From Branchiostoma floridae (taxonomy: Eukaryota; Chordata; Leptocardii; Amphioxiformes; Branchiostomatidae), in assembly GCF_000003815.2 (NCBI RefSeq), contig NC_049993.1:5423686-5487685 (forward strand): DNA of 64,000 nt. The letters run 5' to 3'. Under the pieces are notes generated by a model. That model did no database searches. It was not told where the DNA came from and saw nothing but the letters and a program-made list of their open reading frames with translations. The position numbers were made by a program, and so were the translations under genes. Of the stretch, positions 22,725 to 33,629 are shown piece by piece (positions within the stretch are counted from its first letter, which is position 1; each line of letters begins with the position of its first letter).

Positions 22725-23471
22725 GTTATCATTCTTATGTTTTTGACAGATGTCCTTTGTCTTGCTATCAGATGGTATTGAAATAGATTATAGAAAATGT
22801 TAAGTCCGACAAATATATGAAGGCTTCTTTATTGGATAAGACAATTTAATTTTAAGTGTTCTGTTTCAGGAAAGATGAAATCATTGATGATCGTATCAAG
22901 AGCCAAGTCAGTCTCATGACCATGCCATACTACCTACGCAAGATCATGGGCTTTCTACTCAGGCCAATTGTAAGTACACCTGCTTTGTACTTGGCATTTC
23001 TTCCTTAGTCTCTATTTCAGTAAAGTTTTTGAACTGCATGGAAAACTGATTTTAAAAAACTATGCGGAAAGATGAATTTTTCGTGTTTGAATTTTTCAGT
23101 GGCCAAGAGTTAGCAGGAACCTGTCACACAGATTACTCGGGTAAGAGGTTTGTTTTATCAATTCAGATTATAAATCATCAACTAATATCATGTAGAGCTG
23201 TTTCACAAGAACTTGGTGATATGTGATCAAGGATTTTCTTTTTCATGGAAGATAGATTATAATTGTGACTATTGTAATTAAGTTGCTACAATGTACTTTA
23301 CAAACCTTATCACAAGAACACTTATACATAATAAAATCATACATACAATGTACAGATGTTTTTCATTAACAGGGCGAGATTTTCCTTTATTTGTTTAGGT
23401 CAATCTACGAACTCTGGCAAAGGCTGGTAGAAAGAGAGGTATGTACATTATAGATTCATTATAACTGTTAA

Positions 23472-24193
23472 AGGCATACTACGGAGTTTTTGAACGAAAC
23501 AAAAAGTAGCTTTTCCTATTTTTTCTTTACATTGTTAGTTCAATCAACCCTATAGCAATTTGCATACCAATGTTCAGGGAGAGATGCTGCGATATCAATG
23601 CACCACATTAGCATGATGTATAAAAATTGTGATCTTCCAAGAAACAGATGGACACAGGCTGGTTACTGCCTCTGTGTGTTGTTGTTTCTTGCTAATCAGC
23701 CTGGCTCCCCAGTGGGGGGCCAGTTGACAGTTCCTCTGAGTACAGTAGACTAGCTTTCTGTACAAGGTTTCCTGCAGTTTTGAAGGGAATATGACCTCAG
23801 CTTGATGATATCCTACGAAATAGACTAAAAGTTCATTATTATATGCTATTTTAGAATGATTAGATATGGGTGTTTCCAAAGAAGATCTCCATTGTGTTCT
23901 TTATCTGCAGTCTGCCATGCATGTGCTAACTGATTACCCCACCCCGGGGGACCTACTGGTGGCAAGAATGCTGTTATTTAGAAACAGGAGGGTCTAACTA
24001 GGGAGGTCAACAGGTTACAGCGTGCCTAGAGCAGAATGTTTTGTAGGCTAATCCTACTAGGCTAATCCTTATGTTGCAAACGTGAAATAATGACACAAAA
24101 GTGTCAAAAAGTGACAAAAAGTGGTAGTAGATCTGATATTTCTTAATTCTAGAATATATCAAATTTGAGCGCAAAAAACTCCGTAGTATGCCT
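23472..24193. mobile_element. TTAA-flanked MITE, unit B only
   Basis: A 722-bp element with inverted termini AGGCATACTACGGAGTTTTT and AAAAACTCCGTAGTATGCCT. It is flanked by TTAA on both sides (23468-23471, 24194-24197). Unit A has a single TTAA at 13192-13195 in the same context, which is the empty site. TTAA duplication suggests mobilisation by a piggyBac-like or Kolobok-like transposase. No transposase frame is recognisable inside. Confidence 0.9.
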
Positions 24194-24334
24194 TTAAGGT
24201 AAGTGGATGGTCATAGATTGGTTAACTGGGTGGATGGATGGATGGATGGATGGATGTCCTTCTGACCTTAAATGACAAAAGGGACATGCCTGACATCAAT
24301 TATCACAATATATGATTCGAATTTTGGAAGACTT

Positions 24335-24740
24335 TAGCCTGGATACCATACCCCAACCTCAAATATCTTTCGTGTTGGGGTCTGGCAGGATGCTTGTAGA
24401 AAGGTTCTCGAAGGCCCTTGATCAGAGGGAGGAGAACCTAGGATTGATGACCACTCACACCACAGGTAGCCAGCTACAACACACCACAGTTGGTCAGCAG
24501 GCTATCACAGTAGCGAATCAGGGACTTAGTGGTCACTGTTATGGATTCAAAAAATACAGTTAGGGATCTTAAACCAATCATGGCAGGGGTGTAATTACCT
24601 CCTGCTGATCCTGTGCTGTTCTATTGGTGGAGTTTTTTGCCCACTATAAGGGGCAAAATTGAAAAGCCGGCCTATGCCATCCTGACAGACCCCTGCACGA
24701 TACATACTGGAGATCGGGCTGGGGTTTGGATACCAGACTA
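24335..24740. mobile_element. MITE with TAGCCTGG/CCAGACTA termini, unit B
   Basis: Duplicate of the element at 13354-13759. About 13 bases just left of it, including most of the left target duplication, are deleted relative to unit A; the right AAAAGGCTT remains. Confidence 0.8.
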
Positions 24741-25244
24741 AAAAGGCTTAAAAACTAATACTCAAGAACTATGCCACAAAATCTTAGTTGTGCACCTTAT
24801 TCTGTGTGATCCTGGTATAGTAATGGATGTTTCTCTTCAGGAGTACATACAGAAGTTCCTGGCAGACTGGAGGGAGAAGGAACTAGACGTGTTGCTGTGC
24901 CCGGCATTCGCCATACCCGCCTGCAAACCAGAGCACGCTGGTCCCATTATCTGTATGTAATCATCATACTGATCTATGTTCATTAATGGAATTCATGAAG
25001 TAATAGTGATTGTATCCATATAAAGTAATGGTGATTGTATTCATTGTTGTTAGTTTTGCTAATTTGGATACAAAGTGCACGAGAGAAGTAGTATGTACAT
25101 GTAATCCCCTTTACAGATTTCATTTCCGTGTTTGGAAGAGATTAATACACACCTCTATGGGCTGTTTTTTTCAGGTGTGTAAAAGCCATGTTGACTCTAA
25201 CAATCCACTGGAGAAACATAATTAGATAAATACAAATGAAGACT

Positions 25245-25344
25245 NNNNNNNNNNNNNNNNNNNNNNNNNNNNNNNNNNNNNNNNNNNNNNNNNNNNNNNN
25301 NNNNNNNNNNNNNNNNNNNNNNNNNNNNNNNNNNNNNNNNNNNN
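25245..25344. other. Assembly gap (100 N)
   Basis: Exactly 100 N, the usual placeholder for a gap of unknown size. It lies in the intron before duplicate exon 15 of the FAAH copy in unit B. The matching piece of unit A (about 14620-14650) is short, so little coding sequence need be missing. Confidence 0.98.
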
Positions 25345-26124
25345 AGATATTTAAGTTTTTGTTCCTTGTTGTCTGTGCAGATGCTGCTAGCTACACAGTA
25401 CTATTCAACCTCCTCAACTTTCCCGCCGGAGTTGTTCCTGTTACCACGGTAACAGAGGAGGATGACAGGCTGCTGGATGATTGGCGTGGCTATGGCAACG
25501 ACCTGTTTGATCGGCTTTTCAAACAGGTATTCTGATGCTTTACATTCTTTTTTCCCCTTTTTATTGGATTTTTCAAAGAACAAAAAAACAAGGGAAGGTG
25601 GGCAGCCATCAAACAGTACAAATCAGAACAAAGTTCTGAAGGCTTGTATACAAAGATATTGGAAAATGTTTCAATGTAACCATAACAACACCAAGCATAA
25701 ATTCAAAAGTAATATAAACAGAGAGGTTTGTAGTCTTTTATCCCTCATTTACAAGCACATGTTTGAAGATTTGTGTTGAAATTAAGGCATTAAAGGCAGA
25801 CTGGAGGGATATCTATATGAAAGATTTATGAATAACATTACAATAGGAACAAATATTATGATAGCATTTTTACATCTAAGTTAGTGGTTATATTGTGAAC
25901 TATAGACTGTGATTTGTTTTCTTTTTGTCCAGTTTGAACTATGAAGTTTGTTGTTTGTTACAGACAACCAGAGGTGCAGTGGGCCTCCCCGTGGCTGTCC
26001 AGTGTGTGGCACTGCCATGGCAGGAGGAGAAGTGCCTCAGGCTCATGAAGGAAGTGGAGACTGTGTGTCCCGTGTGAAGTGTCTTTACTGTAGAACGTGA
26101 GATGTCATGTGTTAGGTGCAGTAC

Positions 26125-26350
26125 CGTGTCTGTCCAGTGTGTGGCACTGCCGTGGCAGGAGGAGAAGTGTCTCAGGCTCATGAAGGAAGTGGAGACTGTG
26201 TGTCCCGTGTGAACTGCCTTTACTGTAGAACGTGAGATGTCATGTGTTAGGTGCAGTACCGTGTCTGTCCAGTGTATGGTGCTGTCGTGGCACGAGGAGT
26301 GCCTCTGACATATGAAGGAAGTGGAGACTCTGTGTGGACTGTCATGACTT
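26125..26350 (+). repeat. Two decayed exon 16 copies in the unit B 3' UTR
   Basis: After the stop at 26077 the exon 16 text recurs twice. The first repeat is displaced by 135 bases and nearly identical up to its own TGA at 26210-26212. The second (about 26257-26350) is more decayed and corresponds to the single repeat in unit A. The pattern indicates a local tandem amplification in unit B. Confidence 0.8.
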
Positions 26351-28179
26351 CAGAATTATCTAGCTAGCTCCAGATCTACATATTGGTTTTATAGCTTTAA
26401 ATGATTTCAGTAATGAATAGACTTGAGTCAGCAAACTTATTAGACCATAATAGTTTTCAAAAAGGAGATTTTTGGCACCAAAATTAAAGTTGAATCAGTT
26501 ATATAGCTTAGTGATATAGTAAAGTCATTGACTTAGTTAGGTTAAGTTAAAGAAACAATAATATGTCTATTGGCCTATTAGGACTTAAAATGATGAAAAC
26601 TGTATGTCTCTTATGATGATGATGATGATGATGATGATGTTATATATTTTGTCTGATTTAAGTAGTGTGTCACAGTAGCTGCAGTAGAAGCTATGAACTG
26701 AAAAGACATTTTGTAAATGATATGTTTGAATTACACTGTGTAAAAGGATTTATTGTATGGCAAAGAATTCTGAAGTAACTGTTGCAATGAATCAAATTAG
26801 ATGTTATGATTTTAAAAAGTAAAGTTGGGCATCATTAAGGTATTGATATTGATATATGTAAATTACTTTGTCGGTATATTAAAAGTATACTTGGGAATTG
26901 TTTTACTTTCTGTAGTTCAGACTAGTTAATAGCATGAAGGTAACAAATGGAAGTGAGCCGAATTGTTGAGAGGACGGTTATAGGCCTGCAGCTTTTCGGT
27001 GATGGATGGTAACTATGTTTGTTACAAGTCCGTGAATTGATTCTAAGCAAACCTTCAAAACTGTAAAGCAGTAATGCTGTTCACAACATCTACTGGAGAT
27101 TGCAATTTTAAGTAACTTCAAGATTGATATTATCCAGGGTATATAGGAAGACTGTTGAAGTTTAAGTCTTCTTTCTATCAAAGTTATCTTTCATGCAGTA
27201 TTCCCAACGTCTTTCGGCTGAACAAAAACAACTCATTGGCAAACCCCTTGGAACCTGATCTCTGCGTGTCAAGAGCGCCGTTTAGCGAATTAGAAATAAA
27301 ACGACATAACGATAATATCGCGAATACGATTTTACATTGATTATCTAAAAGCGCCCCCTAGCAGTCCGTGAAATAAATGCTGCACGACCGCCACGAAAAG
27401 TAGCCCCGACGGCCGATTCGAGTCAAAAAGAAAGGCACAAACAAACAAACCAAAATAACTGACGATAAAAGCTCTGCAGAAGCGATCCAAGGACCAAACA
27501 TTGCCGATAGAGGGCTAGTTTATCACACGATAAACGATAAAACCTCTATTATTGTTCTTTCATCAGGAGGAAGGTTGAAAGGGAGGAGAGAGCGTCAAGT
27601 TGTTTTCAAGCATACCTGTCCTTGGTGCTAAACGCCATCCAAAACCACGCAATAGCGGCCTCTAGCGACTCAGATCAAAAGTGAAGGCTGGATTAAGGTT
27701 GCAGTTGACCATGGCTCCATGGCTCGACCGTATGTCATTGTTAGTAAACAGCCAGGAATGTACAGTGTATACAGTAAGTCAGGTAGAAGGAAGGTCAGAG
27801 GTAGCGTGTGCCTGAAAACGTGCCCCGTCCGGGGCGGCTTTCTTGGAAGTCGTGGCGTTTGGAACCGTCGCACGACGGGCACAACAGCCTCTTCTCTTTC
27901 CTTTCTCAATGTATCAGTCGTAAATGCGGATTTCAACTACGTTAACACGGAAACAATGTTATCAACTCGAGTCAAGTAAAAGGCCAAAGTTGTCATAGCA
28001 AATCATATAAATTCTCGAAGCAGATGTTGGGGTGAAATCTTGTAATGTGACGAACGGACTTCTCTGACAGTCCCTTACCCAATTTAAGTAGATGAACGGT
28101 TGAGTGAAAGGCCAAATGTATAAGGGAAAAAATGGTGACATCTACATATATCCTTATTCTACTTATTTCGTACAAGACA

Positions 28180-30225
28180 TTATATGTACATGGATGCAGG
28201 CGGCGCTTCAACAGGCGGACATGGTGTCACAGGGCCCCTCGCGGGATGCCTAAGATTTGCCCTTCTTAAGTCAACTAGTGTCTTAATGATCATTATAGAT
28301 GTGTGTAAGGATGTCTGGACCTATTTAGGAAAGATTTCATAATCTTTGAGCATAAGGTCTTGTTCTCTTCACACTTTACAAGTCGGGACTACATACCCTA
28401 TGAGAGCCCAAGCTGCAGTACCGCTCCTGGCCGCGTCCTGAAAAGTGGCTTTAACGACCGTCCAATTGCCAAATATCCATCTTTTCGCGAATGGGGAAAT
28501 CATGAAAGGCTCAAAAAGGGGTTTGAATTTTTGATAGACATTCTTGTAAAACAGTACAAACTAGGCCCAGGAACAAAGATAACTGGGCTAGTCTCTGTTA
28601 TACCATGTTTTGTGTATCAAGAAGTTTTGATCTTTGACCTTTGTGCTCTTTTTCAGTTGTTCAAATCAAAGTTGGAATATCCAGAGGGTGTGATATATTA
28701 AAGCAAGTAAGAGAGGCCTTCTGTACTGCTGAATTCGCAATGATGAAGGCAGAATGACTTATAAATGATATGAAAATGCAAATGTACATGGATAGGAATG
28801 TTTTGCCAAAACAGAAGCACATGTACAGAAGTAAGGGAACGAAAAAATCAACATGATAACATGTAACAACACAACATCTTTATATTTCTTTTACAAGCGA
28901 TGACTGATTGCAGTAGGCTTTTAAAGCAAAAATGAGTAATAAGGAATATAATGTTATACTATGCGACGTAACTCAGTCTGATGAAAAGTGAATATCGAAT
29001 AGAGTTTGTTATCATTATCATGATTTATGAATTTGATATGTATATTGTTTTCGAACAGTCATATGAACCCACCTTTGCTCTTGGTTTGTTAAACAGCCTG
29101 AACAACAGAAATTCGACATTGCAATAACAACAGCCAATCAACGGTGCAAAAATACACCAATGCATCATACACAGATTTACATCTATCGTTATTTGATGAC
29201 ATATAGCATAGTGATATACTAGTAATACAAACAGAACCTCAAAATCATATGAATGAATTGATAATGATAACACTGTATTCATCAGGCACATATCATTTTT
29301 TTGCATTCCCTTCGAATTCATTCTGTGCTTCTGTTTTGGTATAAAAAAAACTCTCCTAAACATTTGTAGTTTTAAATCTCCTATTCTGCCTTCATTGTTG
29401 CAAGTTCAGTATACCGTAACATAGCACAGACGACCATTCCGACTTAATTCTAGATAGTAAAACACAGCCTCCTTCAACTTAGATAGTAATACACAGTGAA
29501 TCCGTTATCAATTCAATGTTCCTTTATCAGGAAATAAGTTGTAATGTGACACCAAGTCTTGTTCTTTCAGCTCAGGGCCCATCAAACGGCTACCCCGGCG
29601 CTTAATGTTATATTACAAGTAATCTATACTGTGAGTCTGTGACCTTACAACATTTTGAAATAAAAGTTGGATCTACTGATGAAACAGAAAAATGTCGTTG
29701 CATTTGTTCATCATCTTGATGTTACCCAAAGTTATAATTTGGCTGTGGCAGCCCAATAGACAATTTACAGGATATGTTATCGATCACGTCATTTCTGACA
29801 TAATATTCCGTAGATTTAGTGTTGAACTGCTAAGTTATGACCATCTTTAATCTCAAACAAAGTCAAATAAGCCACAAAAATTTTAACCCCTTTGCGAGCC
29901 TTTTACCATTTCCCCATTCCCGAAAAGACTGAAATTTGGCAATTTGACGGTCGTTTAAGCCATTTTCAGAACGCGGCCGGGAGCGGTACTGCAGCTTGGG
30001 CTCTCATAGGGCATACAGTCCCGACTTGTAACATGTCGAAACATACTACAGATTGGTTTAATTCTGGTGAAAACTTTCCCCAATACGTCTAGACATCTTT
30101 TCTCACACCTAGAATGACATTCAAGACGCTAGTTGACGTAAAAAGGATAGTTTTGGGCGCCGCGCGAAAACTTCATGTGACACCATGTCCGCCTGTTGAA
30201 GCGCCGCCTACATTCATGGTCTTAT
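28180..30225. repeat. Long inverted repeat (foldback), unit B
   Basis: Counterpart of 17369-19394. The left arm starts near CATGGATGCAGGCGGCGC. The right arm ends near GCGCCGCCTACATTCATG, and the pairing extends a little further outward than in unit A. The right flank jumps directly to sequence matching about 19935 in unit A, so the intervening roughly 500 bases are missing here. Confidence 0.75.
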
Positions 30226-30408
30226 ATATAGCAACACCTTTGCCTAATCTGGCTAGCAACATCTTGTGAGAATAACAAAACGAGGCCAATGCCTTGTATG
30301 GAGTGTAATAATTTTTGGTTTCTAGGTATGAGATGTATTTTATTGCAATTTGTGGATTTCATCATAGATTCCCCGTGTTGTTCTTGATGTTGTCGCTAGG
30401 TGACGCCT

Positions 30409-32568
30409 TTACGCTATGATGCCGTCGCAGGGGTAGCTGTTGCACTGGGCCCAGTAGTCCTGGCAGTGACACAGCACGCAGTTGTCCGGACTCAGCTCTA
30501 TAATGGCTGACTCGCCTGCAGCCAGTCCTTGGCCATATAGCCATATGTCCATTGGTCTGAAGCATTCTATAACAAACCGGAAAACATGATGATGTGATCA
30601 ATCAATCAATCAAATAATCAACCAATCAAAACTTTATTGTACATTTACATGTGTCGTGTAGAGAGTAGACATACGTTTGTCATGAGAGCTGTTAGAGAGC
30701 TTGCAAACCTAGATGACTGCTGCTCTATATATGTTCAACACACTACTTTTTTAACTACTTTTTGGTGTATCTTATTACCTGGATGTCTAACCTACATCGA
30801 CGTTTCAACACACTTTATCTTAGTATCTTTTAAAGACTATAATGAATGTGATTTTTCAATTCTATGAATTTTATATAAACCTTTGTCAATTATGTTTATC
30901 TATTCTGTAAACAAAATGAAGGCTATTCAAATTCAGTGTTGTCTACACTGAGTAACATGTGCGGTTCTATTCTGTATCTGTATCTATATAGCCGGTATAA
31001 CCGCCCGTCGGCGTAACACACCAGCCATGTTAATCTTTAATAAGAGTTTGAAGTAATAGTTTCCTTAAAGAGACTCTAAAATTAACAGAAATGACCAAAA
31101 CGAACGGAATCGAATCATGCAGCAGCTGCAGCTCTCACTGTTATGTATTCTGTATCATGTATGTGTCAAATATGTGTATAGACTTATTAAAATTTTAAAA
31201 TGATGTAAAATGTGCCTCTATTATATATTTTGTCTCACCCTTACCTTTCCTTCATGACCTTAATAAAAAGCGGCTTGCGGGCCGTTTTAAGCTTTTATGA
31301 ATAAACAAAGTTCCAACAAACGAACAAAGACGACTGCACGCACGTACGCATGCACGCGTGTACGCGCGCACATACCTCTGGGTGGACAGGGCTCGCATTG
31401 CTTTCCAGTCGCCAGACAGACGCAGTCCTGGCAGAACCCTTCGAACTGCTCATGCCATGTTTCACCCAACCCGTGCTGCGTAGGCCAGGACATCTGGCTC
31501 TCGCAACCCTGTACATGCACAGATCGTGTCACATCTAATAGAAACTTTTAATCTTTGACAGAATTGACAGGTTGGTGAATGTGTGTTTGAATTTAGTAGT
31601 TCAGTCATCATACGTGTAAGTTAACCATCATAACTACATTTAGCTATAATCTATAACTAGACAGCAAGGTTCGATTTTATGTTGTTGACATGATAAACAG
31701 AACTCACAGTTTGGAAGAAATATATCTCTGCGTTGTTCATACTTTTCCGAATAGTAAAGAACTGTGAATTGATATCATTTCTAATAGTTTACAACAATTG
31801 GATAAGGATCCAAGCCTATTACAAATGTAATAAAAAACCCGTGCGGTGATTAGGAGTGGACTCTACACATACGTCTGTGTTCAGGTGAGTTTGTACTTAC
31901 ATTTGTCAGTTTATCTGATCTTTATGTTATCTATACGTCACAAACCACTGATATGTTTCCATATGTTCATAAAACTCGACTTCCAGAAATTCTAAATTAC
32001 AGCACAAAGTTCACGCAGAATCGACGCTCTTACGATAGTAAAGGCGTACACAATCTTCTACTTTCATAAGTTGTATTCCTCATCCTTTTTTTATTATTAT
32101 TTCCAAGCAACACAATACTGCAACACCGTATAGACACTGGTAACTCTAAACCAATCCGTCAACAACCGTATCGTACACCTGTACACCGTCGCGAAGCGCT
32201 GCGAGCACAAATCTCCGATATGTTGGACACTGACGTCATCGAACCTAGTACCAACCCTTGGGCTTCGCCGGTTGTCATAGTTACGAAGAAAGATGGCAGC
32301 CCCAGATTCTGTGTGGACTACCGGAAACTTAATTCTGTGACCGTGCCAGATGCCCACCCCCTGCCTCGGGTGGATGACACCATCGACGCCCTGGCCGGTT
32401 CATGTTATTTCTCCACACTTGACATGAAGAGTGCGTTTAAGAGTAGTCAGAAGGACTCACCGGGACGTAGTACGTAGTGGTTGGCCGGAAGGTTGTTGTT
32501 GGTCGGGTTGCTATGGTGGCGGCAGAGGCAACCGTCACCACGACAAGCAGTACCGTTAGCTGGAACAT
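30409..32568 (-). CDS. Secreted 12-cysteine protein, tandem copy B
   Basis: Coding exons 32568-32461, 31508-31376 and 30566-30409 have the same lengths (108, 133, 158) and phases as copy A, with all 12 cysteines kept. The signal peptide differs by one residue (MFQLTVLL). Exon 3 differs around the inter-module segment (MDIWLYGQGLAAGES against MDILYGHGILAAGES) without a length change. AATAAA on the minus strand at 30344-30339 follows the stop. Intron 1 carries an insertion of a reverse-transcriptase fragment that ends only a few bases from the exon 1 donor. The exons look functional; whether splicing tolerates the insertion is unknown. Confidence 0.78.
30965..31025. repeat. Dispersed roughly 60-bp repeat in intron 2 of copy B
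   Basis: An insertion of about 60 bases (core TATATAGCCGGTATAACCG) is shared by copy B and copy C (about 34586-34646) and absent from copy A. The core recurs in inverted orientation near 3612-3658, so it is a mobile or dispersed repeat. Confidence 0.6.
32109..32452 (+). mobile_element. Ty3/gypsy-type reverse transcriptase fragment
   Basis: About 340 bases, open throughout in one frame, encode the start of a Ty3/gypsy-class reverse transcriptase domain with recognisable blocks (PWASPVVIVTKKDGS, FCVDYRKLNSVT, FSTLDMKSAF). There are no LTRs, integrase, protease or remaining RT motifs, so it is a short internal piece of a retrotransposon. It lies opposite to the host gene, inside intron 1 of copy B, replacing a few bases near the donor. 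Copies A and C lack it. Confidence 0.88.
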
Positions 32569-33202
32569 CCTGACAAAGTTACGTTTTGTATTCTTCTTCG
32601 TAAACTTCTTTGTCGTGTAAACCTTCCTAGACTTTATGATTTACTTTGAGAATGAAATTTGAAGGGTCAAAATAGGGTTTATCAATAACATTTATGTTCC
32701 TTTACGACTAACAAATACCAAGATGTTTCCTATAGCTATGATCAACATTGAGTTATCATGTTCTTGTGATATTTCTAAACGGCTTTGAGTCATCAGAAAT
32801 GTGTAGTTGTAATTAGATCATTGAGAGTTGTGAATTATTAATTCAATTTATAGTACATTTTCATTGATCACTCAGCATAGGCTTTAAAGCATGTCAAGTT
32901 TAAAACGCAACGACAGTGACAAAATTAAAAACGCGATGAAATACGACACATCCCCCAATACGCCCTCATAGTCATCTGCAGCCTTTCCCACGTTAGAGTT
33001 GATAGCTTTAGGAAGTGCGTCATTTAAGATCACTGATTAAAACAGTTTACTTACTTGTTACTCTTTAGCCTAGTCAGTGAATTTTATACAAACTAAAGGG
33101 CAACATTATCGAGAAAACGCTGGATATTTCCCTCTCACTCTAAGAAACCAATACAATGTGAAAATATCTAATGTCTTTTAAAATAAATCTAAAGTCAAAG
33201 AA

Positions 33203-33629
33203 TAACATGTGAAAGAACAGAAATTTAAAAAAAATCTATTGTTGGTACTATTATGGTAGGTTTGGGTACCAAATTACAGAAAATTCAGGTACCCGGACCT
33301 GAATGTCTTGTGAAAAATTTTGAATGGGCTATACTCAACACAATGGTCAAATTTGCTACAAAGGAATTAATTAATCTGCTTGGTGGAGTATCCGACTCCC
33401 ACTCAAGAAGGAAAGAAAATGTTTTGCACCCGCCGTACGATAGAACGGTCCCTACATCTAATTTGGTATACCATAGTAATAGTATGTGTTTTTAGCCTTA
33501 TGTTCAACCTTCCTGACCACTTAGATTTCATACCGAAGGCAACTTTTTTTTTGACCAAACTTTTTTTTATTCGCACGCTCGCATCAGTTTTGGAGTTCAA
33601 AGAGGATGCCATCCATATAATCAAATCAA
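33203..33629. other. Spacer between units B and C
   Basis: Unique sequence between the end of unit B and the start of homology in unit C. At about 33257-33305 there is a decayed match to the 9824-10257 hAT element end (TTGGGTACC..., AGAAAATTCAGGT, CCGGACCTGAA). No gene seen. Confidence 0.5.

Larger units (their letters stand above)
22870..26077 (+). pseudogene. 5'-truncated FAAH duplicate, exons 11-16 only
   Basis: Exons at 22870-22969, 23100-23140, 23399-23438, 24841-24952, 25381-25526 and 25964-26077 match FAAH exons 11-16 in length, phase and splice sites, and none has a stop or frameshift. Only about residues 390-573 are encoded. The region with the catalytic Lys and two Ser residues is absent, so it cannot be an amidase by itself. 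Differences from the parent include Asn to Lys in exon 11, Met-Ser-Tyr to Leu-Ser-His in exon 12, Gln to Glu in exon 14, Leu to Tyr at the exon 14/15 junction and Ser to Thr in exon 16. Exon 13 is identical. It could be a dead remnant, or an alternative 3' module reached by splicing from FAAH exon 10. Confidence 0.8.
22526..33200. repeat. Segmental duplication unit B
   Basis: Tandem partner of unit A in direct orientation, starting TCAGTATCAGATAATG and ending TCTAAAGTCAAAG. Differences from A include the SINE-like insert at 22627, the TTAA element at 23472, absence of the hAT element at intron 14, an extra exon 16-like repeat, a deletion of roughly 500 bases downstream of the long inverted repeat, and a reverse-transcriptase fragment at 32109. 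It also contains an assembly gap. Confidence 0.88.

Noticed and set aside
16905-27979. 86-codon open frame kept in both units (16905-17165 and 27719-27979)
   Set aside because: The units are recent duplicates, so retention is expected. Two of the three differences seen change the amino acid, which is not a coding signature.
32220-32477. Calling a full retrotransposon from the reverse-transcriptase frame
   Set aside because: No LTRs, primer-binding site, protease, integrase or catalytic YxDD region are present; only the N-terminal part of the RT domain is here.
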